DNA of 14,700 nucleotides from Bacteroidales bacterium UBA4318 (GTDB lineage Bacteria > Bacteroidota > Bacteroidia > Bacteroidales > UBA932), in contig DGUE01000154.1 in assembly GCA_002393895.1 (NCBI GenBank), positions 1 to 14,700 of the forward strand, given 5' to 3'. Positions 1 to 7,350 of this stretch are shown here, piece after piece; positions within the stretch are counted from its first letter, which is position 1; every line of letters begins with the position of its first letter. A model generated the notes under the pieces. The model saw only the letters and a program-made list of their open reading frames with translations, did no database searches and was not told the origin of the DNA. The translations under genes and the position numbers were made by a program.

Positions 1-860
1 CGCTTCACGGAACCGAAGTCGATGAGATCGCCCACAATCTTCTTGACGATGTTGGAAGGGACAGCAAAGGAATAACCCGAGAAGGCACCGGTCTGGCTCA
101 CGATTGCAGTGTTGATGCCAACCAGTTCGCCAGCCTTGTTCACAAGAGCGCCGCCCGAGTTGCCGGGATTGACGGCAGCATCGGTCTGGATGAAGGATTC
201 AATCTTGAATTCGCGGTTGGGGTTGGGCATCGAACGGCCCTTTGCACTCACGATACCGGCAGTGATGGTGCCGCGCAGTTCCTCTCCAAGCGGGGATCCG
301 ATGGCAAGCACCCATTCTCCCAGGCGAAGATTGTCGGAATCGCCGATAGGCACGATGGGAAGCCCGTTTGCATCTATCTTGATGAGAGCCACATCGGTGG
401 CAGGGTCGGTGCCGATGACACTGGCCTTGTAGGTCTTGTTGTTGTTGAGAGTGACTTCGATTTCGGTAGCACCCTGCACTACGTGATTGTTGGTAACGAT
501 ATAGCCATCTTCACGGATAATTACGCCGGAACCGCTGCCCTGCTGCACACGCTCGCGGGACTGGGGTTCTCCGGGATTCCCAAAGAAGAAGCTGAACGGA
601 TCGAAATTATAATACTGCTGGGTGGTCTTGACAGTCACCTTGACGAACACCACCGCATCCACCGCGGATTCGGCGGCATATGTAAAATCGGGGTACTTGT
701 CTTGTGACAGATTGACAGTCCGGTATGCGGATCCGTCTATGGAGTAAGACGTCTGGGTATTGTCTGTCTGGGTTTCTGGTTGATTGGCTTTGACGACGCC
801 GAATGCGGTAAGACCGCTTAAAAGCACGGATGCGATAACTGTTAGCATATTCTTGTTCAT
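1..860 (-). CDS. htrA: HtrA/DegP-family periplasmic serine protease, N-terminal part (3' end outside window)
   Basis: Envelope quality-control protease that degrades or chaperones misfolded exported proteins. Translating the minus strand from ATG 860-858 gives at least 286 residues with no stop before the left edge. Residues 1-25 (MNKNMLTVIASVLLSG...) form a signal peptide or anchor. A trypsin-like domain follows with the full catalytic triad: His126 in TNNHVV, Asp156 in TDVALIK and Ser235 in NPGNSGGAL. The stretch GTITAGIVSAKGR is also typical of the family. The PDZ domains expected next would lie beyond position 1. The gene is divergent from dnaN. No perfect TAnnTTTG box was found upstream; the closest is TATCTTTTG on the minus strand at 911-903, which has one extra T. 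Family assignment is very safe; which DegP/DegQ/DegS type it is cannot be told without the C-terminus. Confidence 0.95.
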   Translation of the reverse strand, partial: MNKNMLTVIASVLLSGLTAFGVVKANQPETQTDNTQTSYSIDGSAYRTVNLSQDKYPDFTYAAESAVDAVVFVKVTVKTTQQYYNFDPFSFFFGNPGEPQSRERVQQGSGSGVIIREDGYIVTNNHVVQGATEIEVTLNNNKTYKASVIGTDPATDVALIKIDANGLPIVPIGDSDNLRLGEWVLAIGSPLGEELRGTITAGIVSAKGRSMPNPNREFKIESFIQTDAAVNPGNSGGALVNKAGELVGINTAIVSQTGAFSGYSFAVPSNIVKKIVGDLIDFGSVK

Positions 861-936
861 ATCATTTTGTTTTTATTGTCTTTGGACGGAATCTTAAAAA
901 ATCAAAAGATATGCCAAATTATTCGCCATTAATTCT

Positions 937-944
937 TATATTTG
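937..944 (+). promoter_or_regulatory. Promoter -7 box for dnaN (TATATTTG)
   Basis: TATATTTG matches the Bacteroidota -7 consensus TAnnTTTG exactly and lies 51 nt before the dnaN ATG. No clear TTTG -33 element sits at the usual 19-21 nt spacing. Transcription should start near 948-951, just at or before a perfect palindrome. Confidence 0.7.
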
Positions 945-950
945 CGGTTA

Positions 951-964
951 CCCTCGCGCGAGGG
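951..964. repeat. 14-bp perfect palindrome in the dnaN 5' leader
   Basis: CCCTCGCGCGAGGG is its own reverse complement. It begins 7 nt after the dnaN -7 box, so it lies at the predicted transcription start or at the extreme 5' end of the mRNA. It could be a dimeric repressor operator or a 5' hairpin. A shorter palindrome, CGTACG, follows at 970-975. The function is inferred; only the symmetry is seen. Confidence 0.6.
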
Positions 965-995
965 CGCTACGTACGAAATAAAATAAAGAAGAGAT

Positions 996-2117
996 ATGGA
1001 ATTCAACGTTTCTAGTGCAGAACTGCTCAAAGCCCTGGTGGATGTTTCCAAAGCCATCCCCGCAAAGACAACCCTGACCATCCTGGAGAACTTCCTTTTT
1101 GTTGTGAAAGGGGGCAAACTCGAGATCACCGCTTCCGACCAGGAGCTCACCCTCCGCACAATCGTCCCCGTAGACAATGTGAAAGAAGAAGGCAGCATAG
1201 CTGTGCCTGCACGCCAGATGATAGACCTCTTCAAGGCACTTCCGGACCAGCCCGTGAACATCCACACTACTTCGGACTCATCTTTCGAATGCGTATGGTC
1301 CAACGGTAATTCCGCCCTTCCCTTCTTCCCGGCCGAAGACTTCCCCGAAATCAAGGGAGCCGGAGCGGAAGCCATCACCATCACACTCCCCGCTTCAAAC
1401 CTTGTAGATGGCATCAGCAGCACCATTTATGCAACAGCAGACGACGAGATGCGCCCTGCCATGAACGGCATTTTCTTCGATATTACCCCTGAAGCAACCA
1501 CTCTCGTGGCCTCCGACTCCCACAAACTCATCTGCTACACCACCAACGAGGTCAAGTCAGATTCAGTTGCATCCTTCATCCTTCACAAGAAGCCCGCCGG
1601 CGTGCTGAAGGCAATCGTGGACAAGGAAGCCGGAGACGTCACCGTATGCTTCGACAATGCCACCGCAGTGTTCACCTTCGGAGAGACCTTGATGGTCTGC
1701 CGCCTGGTGGTCGGCAAATATCCCCGCTATCGCGATGTCATCCCCCAGAATAACGCCAATGTGCTCCGCATCGACAGGGCTCAGCTCCTGAACACCGTGC
1801 GCCGCGTTGCCGTATGTGCCAACAAAGCTTCGAACCACATCAAGTTCGAGCTCAAGCCCGGCCAGTTGGAGATCACCGCTCAGGATCTCGGCTTTGCAAC
1901 CGAAGCCTACGAAAAGCTCGAGTGCGATTACAGCGGTGCAGATCTCGTCATCGGATTCAAATCTTCCTTCCTCATCGAGATACTTGGCAATATGAGCTGC
2001 GAAACTGTTGTGCTCAAGTTCGCCGACGCCCGCAGGGCAGCGCTCATAGTTCCTTCTGAAGAAGAAGCCGAGAGCGAAAAGATCTGCGGCATCCTGATGC
2101 CGATCATGGTTTCCTAA
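996..2117 (+). CDS. dnaN: DNA polymerase III beta subunit (sliding clamp)
   Basis: Ring-shaped processivity clamp that tethers DNA polymerase III and repair enzymes to DNA. The 373 residues match the usual length of about 370. The N-terminus MEFNVSSAELLKAL and the segments AIPAKTTLTILENFL, LEITASDQELTLRT and GSIAVPARQMIDLFKALP are typical of clamp domain 1. The C-terminus, ending GILMPIMVS, corresponds to the conserved end that helps form the protein-binding pocket. ATG 996 is the only sensible start and is preceded by an A-rich leader. It is first in a tight run with the exonuclease 11 nt downstream and nhaA after that. Its location away from dnaA is common in Bacteroidota. Confidence 0.98.
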   Translation: MEFNVSSAELLKALVDVSKAIPAKTTLTILENFLFVVKGGKLEITASDQELTLRTIVPVDNVKEEGSIAVPARQMIDLFKALPDQPVNIHTTSDSSFECVWSNGNSALPFFPAEDFPEIKGAGAEAITITLPASNLVDGISSTIYATADDEMRPAMNGIFFDITPEATTLVASDSHKLICYTTNEVKSDSVASFILHKKPAGVLKAIVDKEAGDVTVCFDNATAVFTFGETLMVCRLVVGKYPRYRDVIPQNNANVLRIDRAQLLNTVRRVAVCANKASNHIKFELKPGQLEITAQDLGFATEAYEKLECDYSGADLVIGFKSSFLIEILGNMSCETVVLKFADARRAALIVPSEEEAESEKICGILMPIMVS

Positions 2118-2128
2118 AGCAAGTCACT

Positions 2129-3106
2129 ATGGATCTGAATCTTACACGGCCCTTGATTTTCTTCGACATAGAGAGCACGGGCCTGAGCATTCCCGCGGAT
2201 TCCATCATCGAACTCAGCTTTGTCAAAGTGTTTCCCGGCAATCCTGAGCCGGTGGTCAAGACATGGAAAATCCGCCCCTGGGACTATGAGAACAACTGCC
2301 AGCGCCATATCAGCGAAGACGCATCCAAAGTGAACGGAGTTCACGATGAAGACCTTAAGGACTGCCCTTTGTTCATAAAGGTCGCCGGTGAGATCGCCAC
2401 CTGGCTGGAAGGCAGCGACCTTGCAGGATTCAACTCCGCAAAGTTCGACCTCCCCATGCTGGCAGAAGAATTCGAGCGTGTGAAAAAGTACTGCCGAATG
2501 CGTATCTCTTCCGTGTCCGCAGGCGCGGAGAAGAAGGCAGAAGCTCAGGAACTGCTCACCAAGGTGGAAGGTATCAATCTTCATGAGCCTCTCATGGTGG
2601 ATGTGCAGAATATCTACCATTCAATGGAGCCCAGGAATCTGCGTGCTGCATACCGTTTCTACTGCGGCGGTGAGGACTTCGAAAATGCCCATGCCGCGGA
2701 AGCCGATACCCTCGCCACTTTCGAAGTGCTCAAAGCCCAGCTGGACCGCTACAAGGAGCCCGACAAATACCACGAACAGGTGCTTAAGAACGACATACAG
2801 TCCCTCTCCGCATTTGTGGGCAGGAAGTATGTCGACTTCTCCGGACACCTGATCCTCGGGGATGACGGCGAGGTATACATAAACTTCGGCAAGCACAAAG
2901 GCAAGACTGCCCGCGAGGTATGGAAAACCGAACCTGCATATTATGCATGGATACAGGATGCCAGTTTCACCCTGGATACCAAAGCCCAGTTCGCAAAACT
3001 GGAAAAGCAGTTCAGGTCCGAACGGGATTCCGCCGGGAAGCGCCCTGCAACTGCAGACGAACTTGAAAGTTTGAAGAACAAATTCAATAACGGAAAACTA
3101 TTTTAA
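2129..3106 (+). CDS. DnaQ-like 3'-5' exonuclease (DEDDh) with C-terminal extension
   Basis: Probable proofreading or repair exonuclease resembling the DNA polymerase III epsilon subunit. Residues 8-205 hold the RNase T/DnaQ fold. Exo I is FFDIEST with Asp13 and Glu15; Exo II is AGFNSAKFDLPML with Asp107; Exo III is HAAEADTLAT with His188 and Asp193. All catalytic residues of the DEDDh class are present. Residues of about 125-155 (rich in Ala, Glu and Lys) look like an insertion before the VDVQNIYH segment. The C-terminal 95 residues contain a small domain (INFGKHKGKTAREVWK, then YYAWIQDASFTLDTK) seen in Bacteroidota homologues, whose role I do not know. It lies 11 nt after dnaN, so it is very likely co-transcribed with the clamp. 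It is not the polymerase itself, and whether it is the true epsilon subunit is uncertain. Confidence 0.92.
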   Translation: MDLNLTRPLIFFDIESTGLSIPADSIIELSFVKVFPGNPEPVVKTWKIRPWDYENNCQRHISEDASKVNGVHDEDLKDCPLFIKVAGEIATWLEGSDLAGFNSAKFDLPMLAEEFERVKKYCRMRISSVSAGAEKKAEAQELLTKVEGINLHEPLMVDVQNIYHSMEPRNLRAAYRFYCGGEDFENAHAAEADTLATFEVLKAQLDRYKEPDKYHEQVLKNDIQSLSAFVGRKYVDFSGHLILGDDGEVYINFGKHKGKTAREVWKTEPAYYAWIQDASFTLDTKAQFAKLEKQFRSERDSAGKRPATADELESLKNKFNNGKLF

Positions 3107-3118
3107 ACCCCATCAGTC

Positions 3119-4522
3119 GTGAGACTCATACCAATCTATACCTGGAACAAAGGTATACGCAACTTTGACATAAGAAGCAAACGATTCAGCAAGCAGCCCT
3201 GGGCCCAGGGAGTCATTCTGCTGGTCTGTGTTGTCGTTGCAATGCTTCTTGCAAACCTCCCTTTCACAAAGGTTTTTTATAACGATTTTCTGAACACCGC
3301 CTTCACCCTTCATGTAGCCAGCCCGGACGGAGCGCTGAACGTCTACATTCCAAGGGATATGACTGTAGAAAAGCTCATCAACGATGTGTTGATGATGGTC
3401 TTTTTCTTCACCGTAGGCCTTGAAATCAGGCGGGAAATCGCGTATGGCGAGTTGTCCTCCCCCAAGAAAGCCCTGCTGCCTGTGATAGCTGCATTCGGCG
3501 GTGTGGTTGCCCCCGCAGCCATATACACCCTCGTAAACCAGGGCACATTGGCGGCCTCAGGATGGGGAATCCCGACGGCAACGGATATAGCATTCGCAGT
3601 CTGCATACTGTCAGTCCTCGGGGACAAGGTTCCCGTATCGCTCAAGGTGTTCCTCACTGCCCTCGCCATCGCGGACGACCTGATTGCCATCCTGGTGGTT
3701 GCACTGTTCTACGGAGGTGCCATACGCATGAACCTTCTTGGCATTGCGCTGCTTGTCATCCTGTTCATCTTCCTTCTCAAAAAACTGGGAGAAAAGAGTG
3801 TATTCCCCTATCTGATGCTGGCATTGGTGGTCTGGGTGCTCTTCTACTATTCCGGCATCCATGCAACCATGTCCGGGGTCGTGATGGCATTCCTGATCCC
3901 TTCCACTCCGCGCTACAACAAGTCGCAGTTCCAGCACAGGTGGCTCAAGTATACCAGGCGCTTCAACGAGTTCTCCGACGTGCCTTCCAATGCATTCCCC
4001 AACGGCCCCCAGCGCCACTGCCTCAAGAAACTGGGCAAGATAGGCAAGGGCTCGATGGATATGACTTACCGTCTCGAAGTTGCCTTGTCCCCCTGGGTCA
4101 ATTTCCTCATAATGCCTCTGTTCGCCCTGGCGAATGCCGGTGTGGAAATAGCGGATCCAAGCTACTTCAACGTGTTTAACTACGATGCGCTCCTGGGCAG
4201 TGTGAGCATGGGTGTGTTCCTTGGGCTCGTGCTCGGCAAGCCCATAGGGATCACCCTTTTCAGCTGGATCGCCATCAAGTGCAAGGTCGGCGAGATGCCT
4301 GCCAAGGCCACATGGCCTATGTTCTTTGCAGTTGCCTGCCTCGGAGGAATAGGATTCACGATGTCGATCTTTGTGGACACCCTGTCCTTTGACGGCCTGA
4401 GTACTGCGCATGAAATGCGGGATATGGGCAAGATTGCAGTCCTGATGGGCTCGCTGTGTGCCGGAATACTTGGTTCCGTGCTGGTTAATCTGGCGGGCAA
4501 GTTTGAGAATCGCAAAAAATAA
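3119..4522 (+). CDS. nhaA: Na+/H+ antiporter NhaA
   Basis: Inner-membrane antiporter that exports Na+ in exchange for H+, for pH and salt homeostasis. The 467-residue, strongly hydrophobic protein has the family signatures: PTATDIAFA (Asp156, equivalent to E. coli Asp133), AIADDLIAI (Asp186 and Asp187, equivalent to the ion-binding Asp163/Asp164), LGKPIGI (Lys374, equivalent to Lys300) and GIGFTMSIF. It is longer than E. coli NhaA (388 residues). Much of the excess is a hydrophilic, basic segment at about residues 263-318 between membrane helices. The start is taken as GTG 3119, since no in-frame ATG occurs before residue 42, which is already in the first helix; an unrecognised start is possible. 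It follows the exonuclease gene by 12 nt, so probably shares the dnaN transcript. Confidence 0.95.
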   Translation: MRLIPIYTWNKGIRNFDIRSKRFSKQPWAQGVILLVCVVVAMLLANLPFTKVFYNDFLNTAFTLHVASPDGALNVYIPRDMTVEKLINDVLMMVFFFTVGLEIRREIAYGELSSPKKALLPVIAAFGGVVAPAAIYTLVNQGTLAASGWGIPTATDIAFAVCILSVLGDKVPVSLKVFLTALAIADDLIAILVVALFYGGAIRMNLLGIALLVILFIFLLKKLGEKSVFPYLMLALVVWVLFYYSGIHATMSGVVMAFLIPSTPRYNKSQFQHRWLKYTRRFNEFSDVPSNAFPNGPQRHCLKKLGKIGKGSMDMTYRLEVALSPWVNFLIMPLFALANAGVEIADPSYFNVFNYDALLGSVSMGVFLGLVLGKPIGITLFSWIAIKCKVGEMPAKATWPMFFAVACLGGIGFTMSIFVDTLSFDGLSTAHEMRDMGKIAVLMGSLCAGILGSVLVNLAGKFENRKK

Positions 4523-4531
4523 CTATATTTG
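4502..4531 (+). promoter_or_regulatory. Promoter for tRNA-Thr: TTTG plus TATATTTG
   Basis: A -33-like TTTG (4502-4505) and a perfect -7 box TATATTTG (4524-4531) are 18 nt apart. The -33 element lies inside the end of nhaA, and the -7 box begins 2 nt after the nhaA stop. Transcription would start about 20 nt before the mature tRNA. Confidence 0.7.
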
Positions 4532-4556
4532 CATCCCCGTTCCCAGTGGACGGTAT

Positions 4557-4628
4557 GCCACTTTAGCTCAGCGGTAGAGCAGCGCATTCGTAACGCGCAG
4601 GTCGGGAGTTCAAATCTGCCAAGTGGCT
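4557..4628 (+). tRNA. tRNA-Thr, anticodon CGT (reads ACG)
   Basis: A 72-nt cloverleaf. The acceptor stem GCCACTT/AAGTGGC is fully paired, the discriminator is T4628, the D arm is GCTC-AGCGGTA-GAGC, the anticodon loop TTCGTAA has CGT at 4589-4591, and the T loop is TTCAAAT. No CCA is encoded. Two stem mismatches are seen: A31-C39 (4586/4594), closing the anticodon loop, and G51-G63 (4607/4619) in the T stem. The gene has its own promoter and an intrinsic terminator. Identity is clear from anticodon and acceptor; full function is less certain because of the mismatches. Confidence 0.93.
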
Positions 4629-4630
4629 CG

Positions 4631-4656
4631 AAAGGCGGCCGGACGGCTGCCTTTTT
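4631..4656 (+). terminator. Intrinsic terminator after tRNA-Thr
   Basis: AAAGGCGGCC (4631-4640) pairs with GGCTGCCTTT (4645-4654) across a GGAC loop: ten pairs including one G-T. The T run reaches 4656. It starts 2 nt after the tRNA and should separate it from the esterase gene. Confidence 0.85.
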
Positions 4657-4669
4657 CGCAATAAATAAC

Positions 4670-4677
4670 TACATTTG
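4670..4677 (+). promoter_or_regulatory. Promoter -7 box TACATTTG directly before the esterase start
   Basis: TACATTTG matches TAnnTTTG exactly and ends only 4 nt before ATG 4682 (7 nt before ATG 4685). If used, the mRNA would begin at or within a few bases of the start codon. No good -33 TTTG is present; the T run of the preceding terminator lies there. Confidence 0.55.
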
Positions 4678-4681
4678 CATC

Positions 4682-5809
4682 ATGATGAGAAGTATTTATT
4701 GTTCTGTATTGGCCATTCTGCTCTGTGCGAATGTCTCGGCAGCGCCAAAAATCAACGATTTTCCCGCGAACGACAGCCGCATCACCTATGTTGCACGCAC
4801 ATTCACCGAGGGGAATGACGTTTCTTTCGACTGGACCGGCTCATACATCCGCATCGCCTTTGAAGGCGATTACCTATCTGTCAATCTTTCCGACAGCGGA
4901 AGAGATTGGTTCAACGTATGGCTGGACGGCCCATTCTCGAAAGACGCCGACCGGATAATCACAGCCAAGGGGGACACCACCCTGGTGCTCTGCGACGCCG
5001 ACATCCTTAAGGCAAGATACGGCAAAAAGGCTCCCAGGCAGCATACCATAATACTCCAGAAACGCACCGAGGCCAGCCAGGGCCGCGTTACCATCCACGG
5101 CTTCAAAGCCGAAAAACTCCTTCAGGCCGCCCCGGTAAAGAACCGTGTAATCGAGTTTATCGGCGATTCCTTCACCTGCGGTTACGGTGCAGAGAACAGT
5201 AAGCCTTCCGACCCTTTCCGTCCGGAAGATGAAAACCAGAACCACACCCATGCAGCAATCCTGGGCAGGTATTTCGATGCCGACATCCTGGTTGCAGCCC
5301 ATTCAGGCCAGGGGGTGAATCGCAATTACAACGACGGCGGACGCGGCTACACCATGGTAGACCGTTATCTTCGCATTTTCGATTCCTCCGACCAGAAAGA
5401 TGCCGACAGTCCCAAATGGCAACCATCCGCATTCCAGGTAAAACCGGCGATTACGGTCATATACTTGGGAGAAAACGACTTCTCCCGCCAGCGTCAGCCT
5501 TCAAAACGTGCTTTCACGGAAGATTACATAAAGCTTCTCAAGGAGATCAAAGCCTTCTATGGAGAAGACCATCCTATCCTCTGCGCAGCACCGAGAATAG
5601 AAGTCTTCGAATATGTGCAGACAGCTGTGGAGCAGGCCGGCATGAAAAACGTTGCCTGCACAGGAATCTTCCGCAAGGCGTTCCTTGTAACGGAAACGGG
5701 GTCCGCAGGTCATCCTGCTTACCCCGCCCAACTGAAAATAGCACACAACTTCATCCCCTACGTATCCTCCCTCACAGGCTGGCCCATGGAGGAAAAGGCG
5801 ATTCGCTAG
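4682..5809 (+). CDS. Secreted SGNH-fold esterase, CE2-like acetyl esterase
   Basis: Probable carbohydrate deacetylase acting in the periplasm or outside the cell. From ATG 4682 (or the adjacent ATG 4685) there are 375 residues. Residues 1-20 (MMRSIYCSVLAILLCANVSA) are a signal peptide. About residues 25-150 look like the beta-sandwich domain that precedes the catalytic domain in carbohydrate esterase family 2. The SGNH domain starts with EFIGDSFTCGYG (nucleophile Ser163), continues with YLGENDF (Asn265, where GTNDF is usual) and ends with GHPAYPAQ (His344). The position three residues before the His, often Asp in SGNH enzymes, is Ser341, consistent with the Ser-His dyad described in CE2. The reading frame continues upstream through the tRNA, but that extension cannot be coding. 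The gene is convergent with glnA. No polysaccharide-utilisation genes are nearby, so the substrate is unknown. Confidence 0.87.
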   Translation: MMRSIYCSVLAILLCANVSAAPKINDFPANDSRITYVARTFTEGNDVSFDWTGSYIRIAFEGDYLSVNLSDSGRDWFNVWLDGPFSKDADRIITAKGDTTLVLCDADILKARYGKKAPRQHTIILQKRTEASQGRVTIHGFKAEKLLQAAPVKNRVIEFIGDSFTCGYGAENSKPSDPFRPEDENQNHTHAAILGRYFDADILVAAHSGQGVNRNYNDGGRGYTMVDRYLRIFDSSDQKDADSPKWQPSAFQVKPAITVIYLGENDFSRQRQPSKRAFTEDYIKLLKEIKAFYGEDHPILCAAPRIEVFEYVQTAVEQAGMKNVACTGIFRKAFLVTETGSAGHPAYPAQLKIAHNFIPYVSSLTGWPMEEKAIR

Positions 5810-5826
5810 GGGCAGAATCAGCCCTA
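5807..5826. terminator. Possible bidirectional hairpin between esterase and glnA stops
   Basis: TAGGGGC (5807-5813) pairs with GCCCTA (5821-5826) with one bulged G and a 7-nt AGAATCA loop. The stem base is made of the two convergent TAG stop codons. No T run follows on either strand, so termination efficiency is doubtful. Confidence 0.35.
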
Positions 5827-7338
5827 CCCGCAATAGAAATACTGGGCAACTAGGCGACGCATAAGTTTTGTGTCGTTGCGTGCATCGTGGTGAAGCGATG
5901 CGTCATTGTATGAACGCAGGGCCTTCAGGATACCGTCGATCATGCGGGGACGGAACACGTCCGCCTCTTCATAAACCGAACGCATCTTCTCAAGGCAGTC
6001 TGCACTCTCCATACAACAGGTCGGCAGCTGCTCCAGCGTTGCGAGACGGGCCGCATTCTCGCTCTTGTGGATGTCCATATCTACATACTTCTCCTCTGCT
6101 ATGCGAAGAGCCTTCTCGCGGGGCATTTCAAGCCCCTTCCTGGCGGCAACGCACAGGCCGGCCATCAACTGATAAATATCCGCAGAGCAGTCGGGGCTGC
6201 GCATCTCGAAGGTCTGTTTGGCAGTAGTATCATGGTCGGCAGGCTGCTCAACAGGATTAGCCTTGGAGCACATATCCGTGCCGGAACTCCAGCCCAGGGG
6301 CACACGCACCAGTGCGGAACGGTTGCAATCCCCCCAGCAAACATTCGTAGGCGCTTCCTGATGAGGCACGAGGCGGAAGTAGGATGTGGGATTCTTGTTG
6401 CCGAACGCAGTAATGGAAGGGGCCATCTCCATAAGACCCGCGATAGCGCGCCTGGCCTCTTCGGAAAGGCGTCCATCCGCCCCAAGCGTAGCATTGCGGC
6501 CATCCTTCATCAGCCTCATGTGGATATGCATTCCCGAACCCGCCTTGCCGGTGGTTATTTTCGGGGCGAAACTCACGTCCAGCCCGTACTTGAATGCAAG
6601 GTTACGGATAACCCATTTGGCAAGGAGCAGCTGGTCTGCGGCTGTCACTACAGGATTCGGCAGGAATTCTATCTCGTTCTGCTCATACACCTTCCCGTCC
6701 AGGGTAAAGTTCCCCACTTCGCTGTGCCCGTACTTTATCTGGCCGCCTGTCTTTGCCACATGGTCCATGCAGTCCCGGCGGAAGTCGTTCAACTTCGCAA
6801 AGGGTTCGCTCTCGTGATACCCCTTCTGGTCGGTTGCAGGGAAAAGCGGATCTTCGTTGCATATCACATAGTACTCGAGTTCACCCATTGCCTCGAACTG
6901 CATGCCTGTAGACTCTTCGAATGCCTTCTCGGCCCTCATCAGCGTAGCATGGGGAGCGCAGTCGAAGGGCTCACCGTCCTTATTGAAGAAACTGCACAGG
7001 AAGCACAGGGTCGGTATTTCGTTGAAGGGATCCACAAATGCGGTGCGATAGCGCGGAATCACATACAGGTCGCTGTTCCCTGCCTCTATGAAAGAAGGGA
7101 AAAGACTGGATCCGTCCACACGCTCCCCTTCCGTAAGGATGGTTTCGGCGTATTCAAGGTTATTGATAGTAAAATTGAGCGTCTTCACGCGTCCGTCTTC
7201 TGCCGGATACATGAAGTCTATCATGCGTATATTCTTTTCGCAGATAAAATTGAGCATATCCTCACGGGTGAAGGTCTCCGGAGACTTTTCCAGAAATGAA
7301 ACCACCTCGTTGGGATTCAAAGCAATTCGTTTGTCCAT
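5824..7338 (-). CDS. glnA: Glutamine synthetase, type I-like
   Basis: Cytosolic enzyme making glutamine from glutamate, ammonia and ATP. The 504 residues fit GS type I size (about 450-500) rather than the roughly 700-residue type III. Motifs in order: DGSS (75-78, substrate loop), GELEYYV (152-158) and NEIEF (221-225) with metal-ligand glutamates, GSGMHIHM (267-274) with the metal-binding His, RLVPHQEAP (322-330), NRSALVR (339-345) and EMRSPDCSAD (378-387). No Tyr-containing adenylylation loop like that of E. coli is evident, so regulation is probably not by GlnE. The gene is last of four on this strand, 12 nt after the small upstream gene, with no promoter box in the gap. It appears to depend on the mnmA promoter or on an unrecognised internal one. 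Confidence 0.95.
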   Translation of the reverse strand: MDKRIALNPNEVVSFLEKSPETFTREDMLNFICEKNIRMIDFMYPAEDGRVKTLNFTINNLEYAETILTEGERVDGSSLFPSFIEAGNSDLYVIPRYRTAFVDPFNEIPTLCFLCSFFNKDGEPFDCAPHATLMRAEKAFEESTGMQFEAMGELEYYVICNEDPLFPATDQKGYHESEPFAKLNDFRRDCMDHVAKTGGQIKYGHSEVGNFTLDGKVYEQNEIEFLPNPVVTAADQLLLAKWVIRNLAFKYGLDVSFAPKITTGKAGSGMHIHMRLMKDGRNATLGADGRLSEEARRAIAGLMEMAPSITAFGNKNPTSYFRLVPHQEAPTNVCWGDCNRSALVRVPLGWSSGTDMCSKANPVEQPADHDTTAKQTFEMRSPDCSADIYQLMAGLCVAARKGLEMPREKALRIAEEKYVDMDIHKSENAARLATLEQLPTCCMESADCLEKMRSVYEEADVFRPRMIDGILKALRSYNDASLHHDARNDTKLMRRLVAQYFYCG

Positions 7339-7350
7339 TACAGAAATTGG

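Noticed and set aside
3611..4411. Open frame of 266 codons on the minus strand within nhaA
   Set aside because: Composition rich in His and Glu is the mirror of hydrophobic codons in nhaA; no family features or promoter.
4529..4681. In-frame upstream extension of the esterase reading frame through the tRNA
   Set aside because: It translates a tRNA gene and its terminator. The signal peptide starts at 4682/4685.
4557..4681. tRNA 3' end as an integration site for a mobile element carrying the esterase
   Set aside because: No integrase, no direct repeat of the tRNA end, and a proper tRNA terminator follows. The esterase resembles its neighbours in base composition.
6067..7299. Long open frame of about 410 codons on the plus strand opposite glnA
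   Set aside because: It is antisense to an unmistakable glutamine synthetase, has no recognisable motif, and arises from codon bias in the opposite strand.
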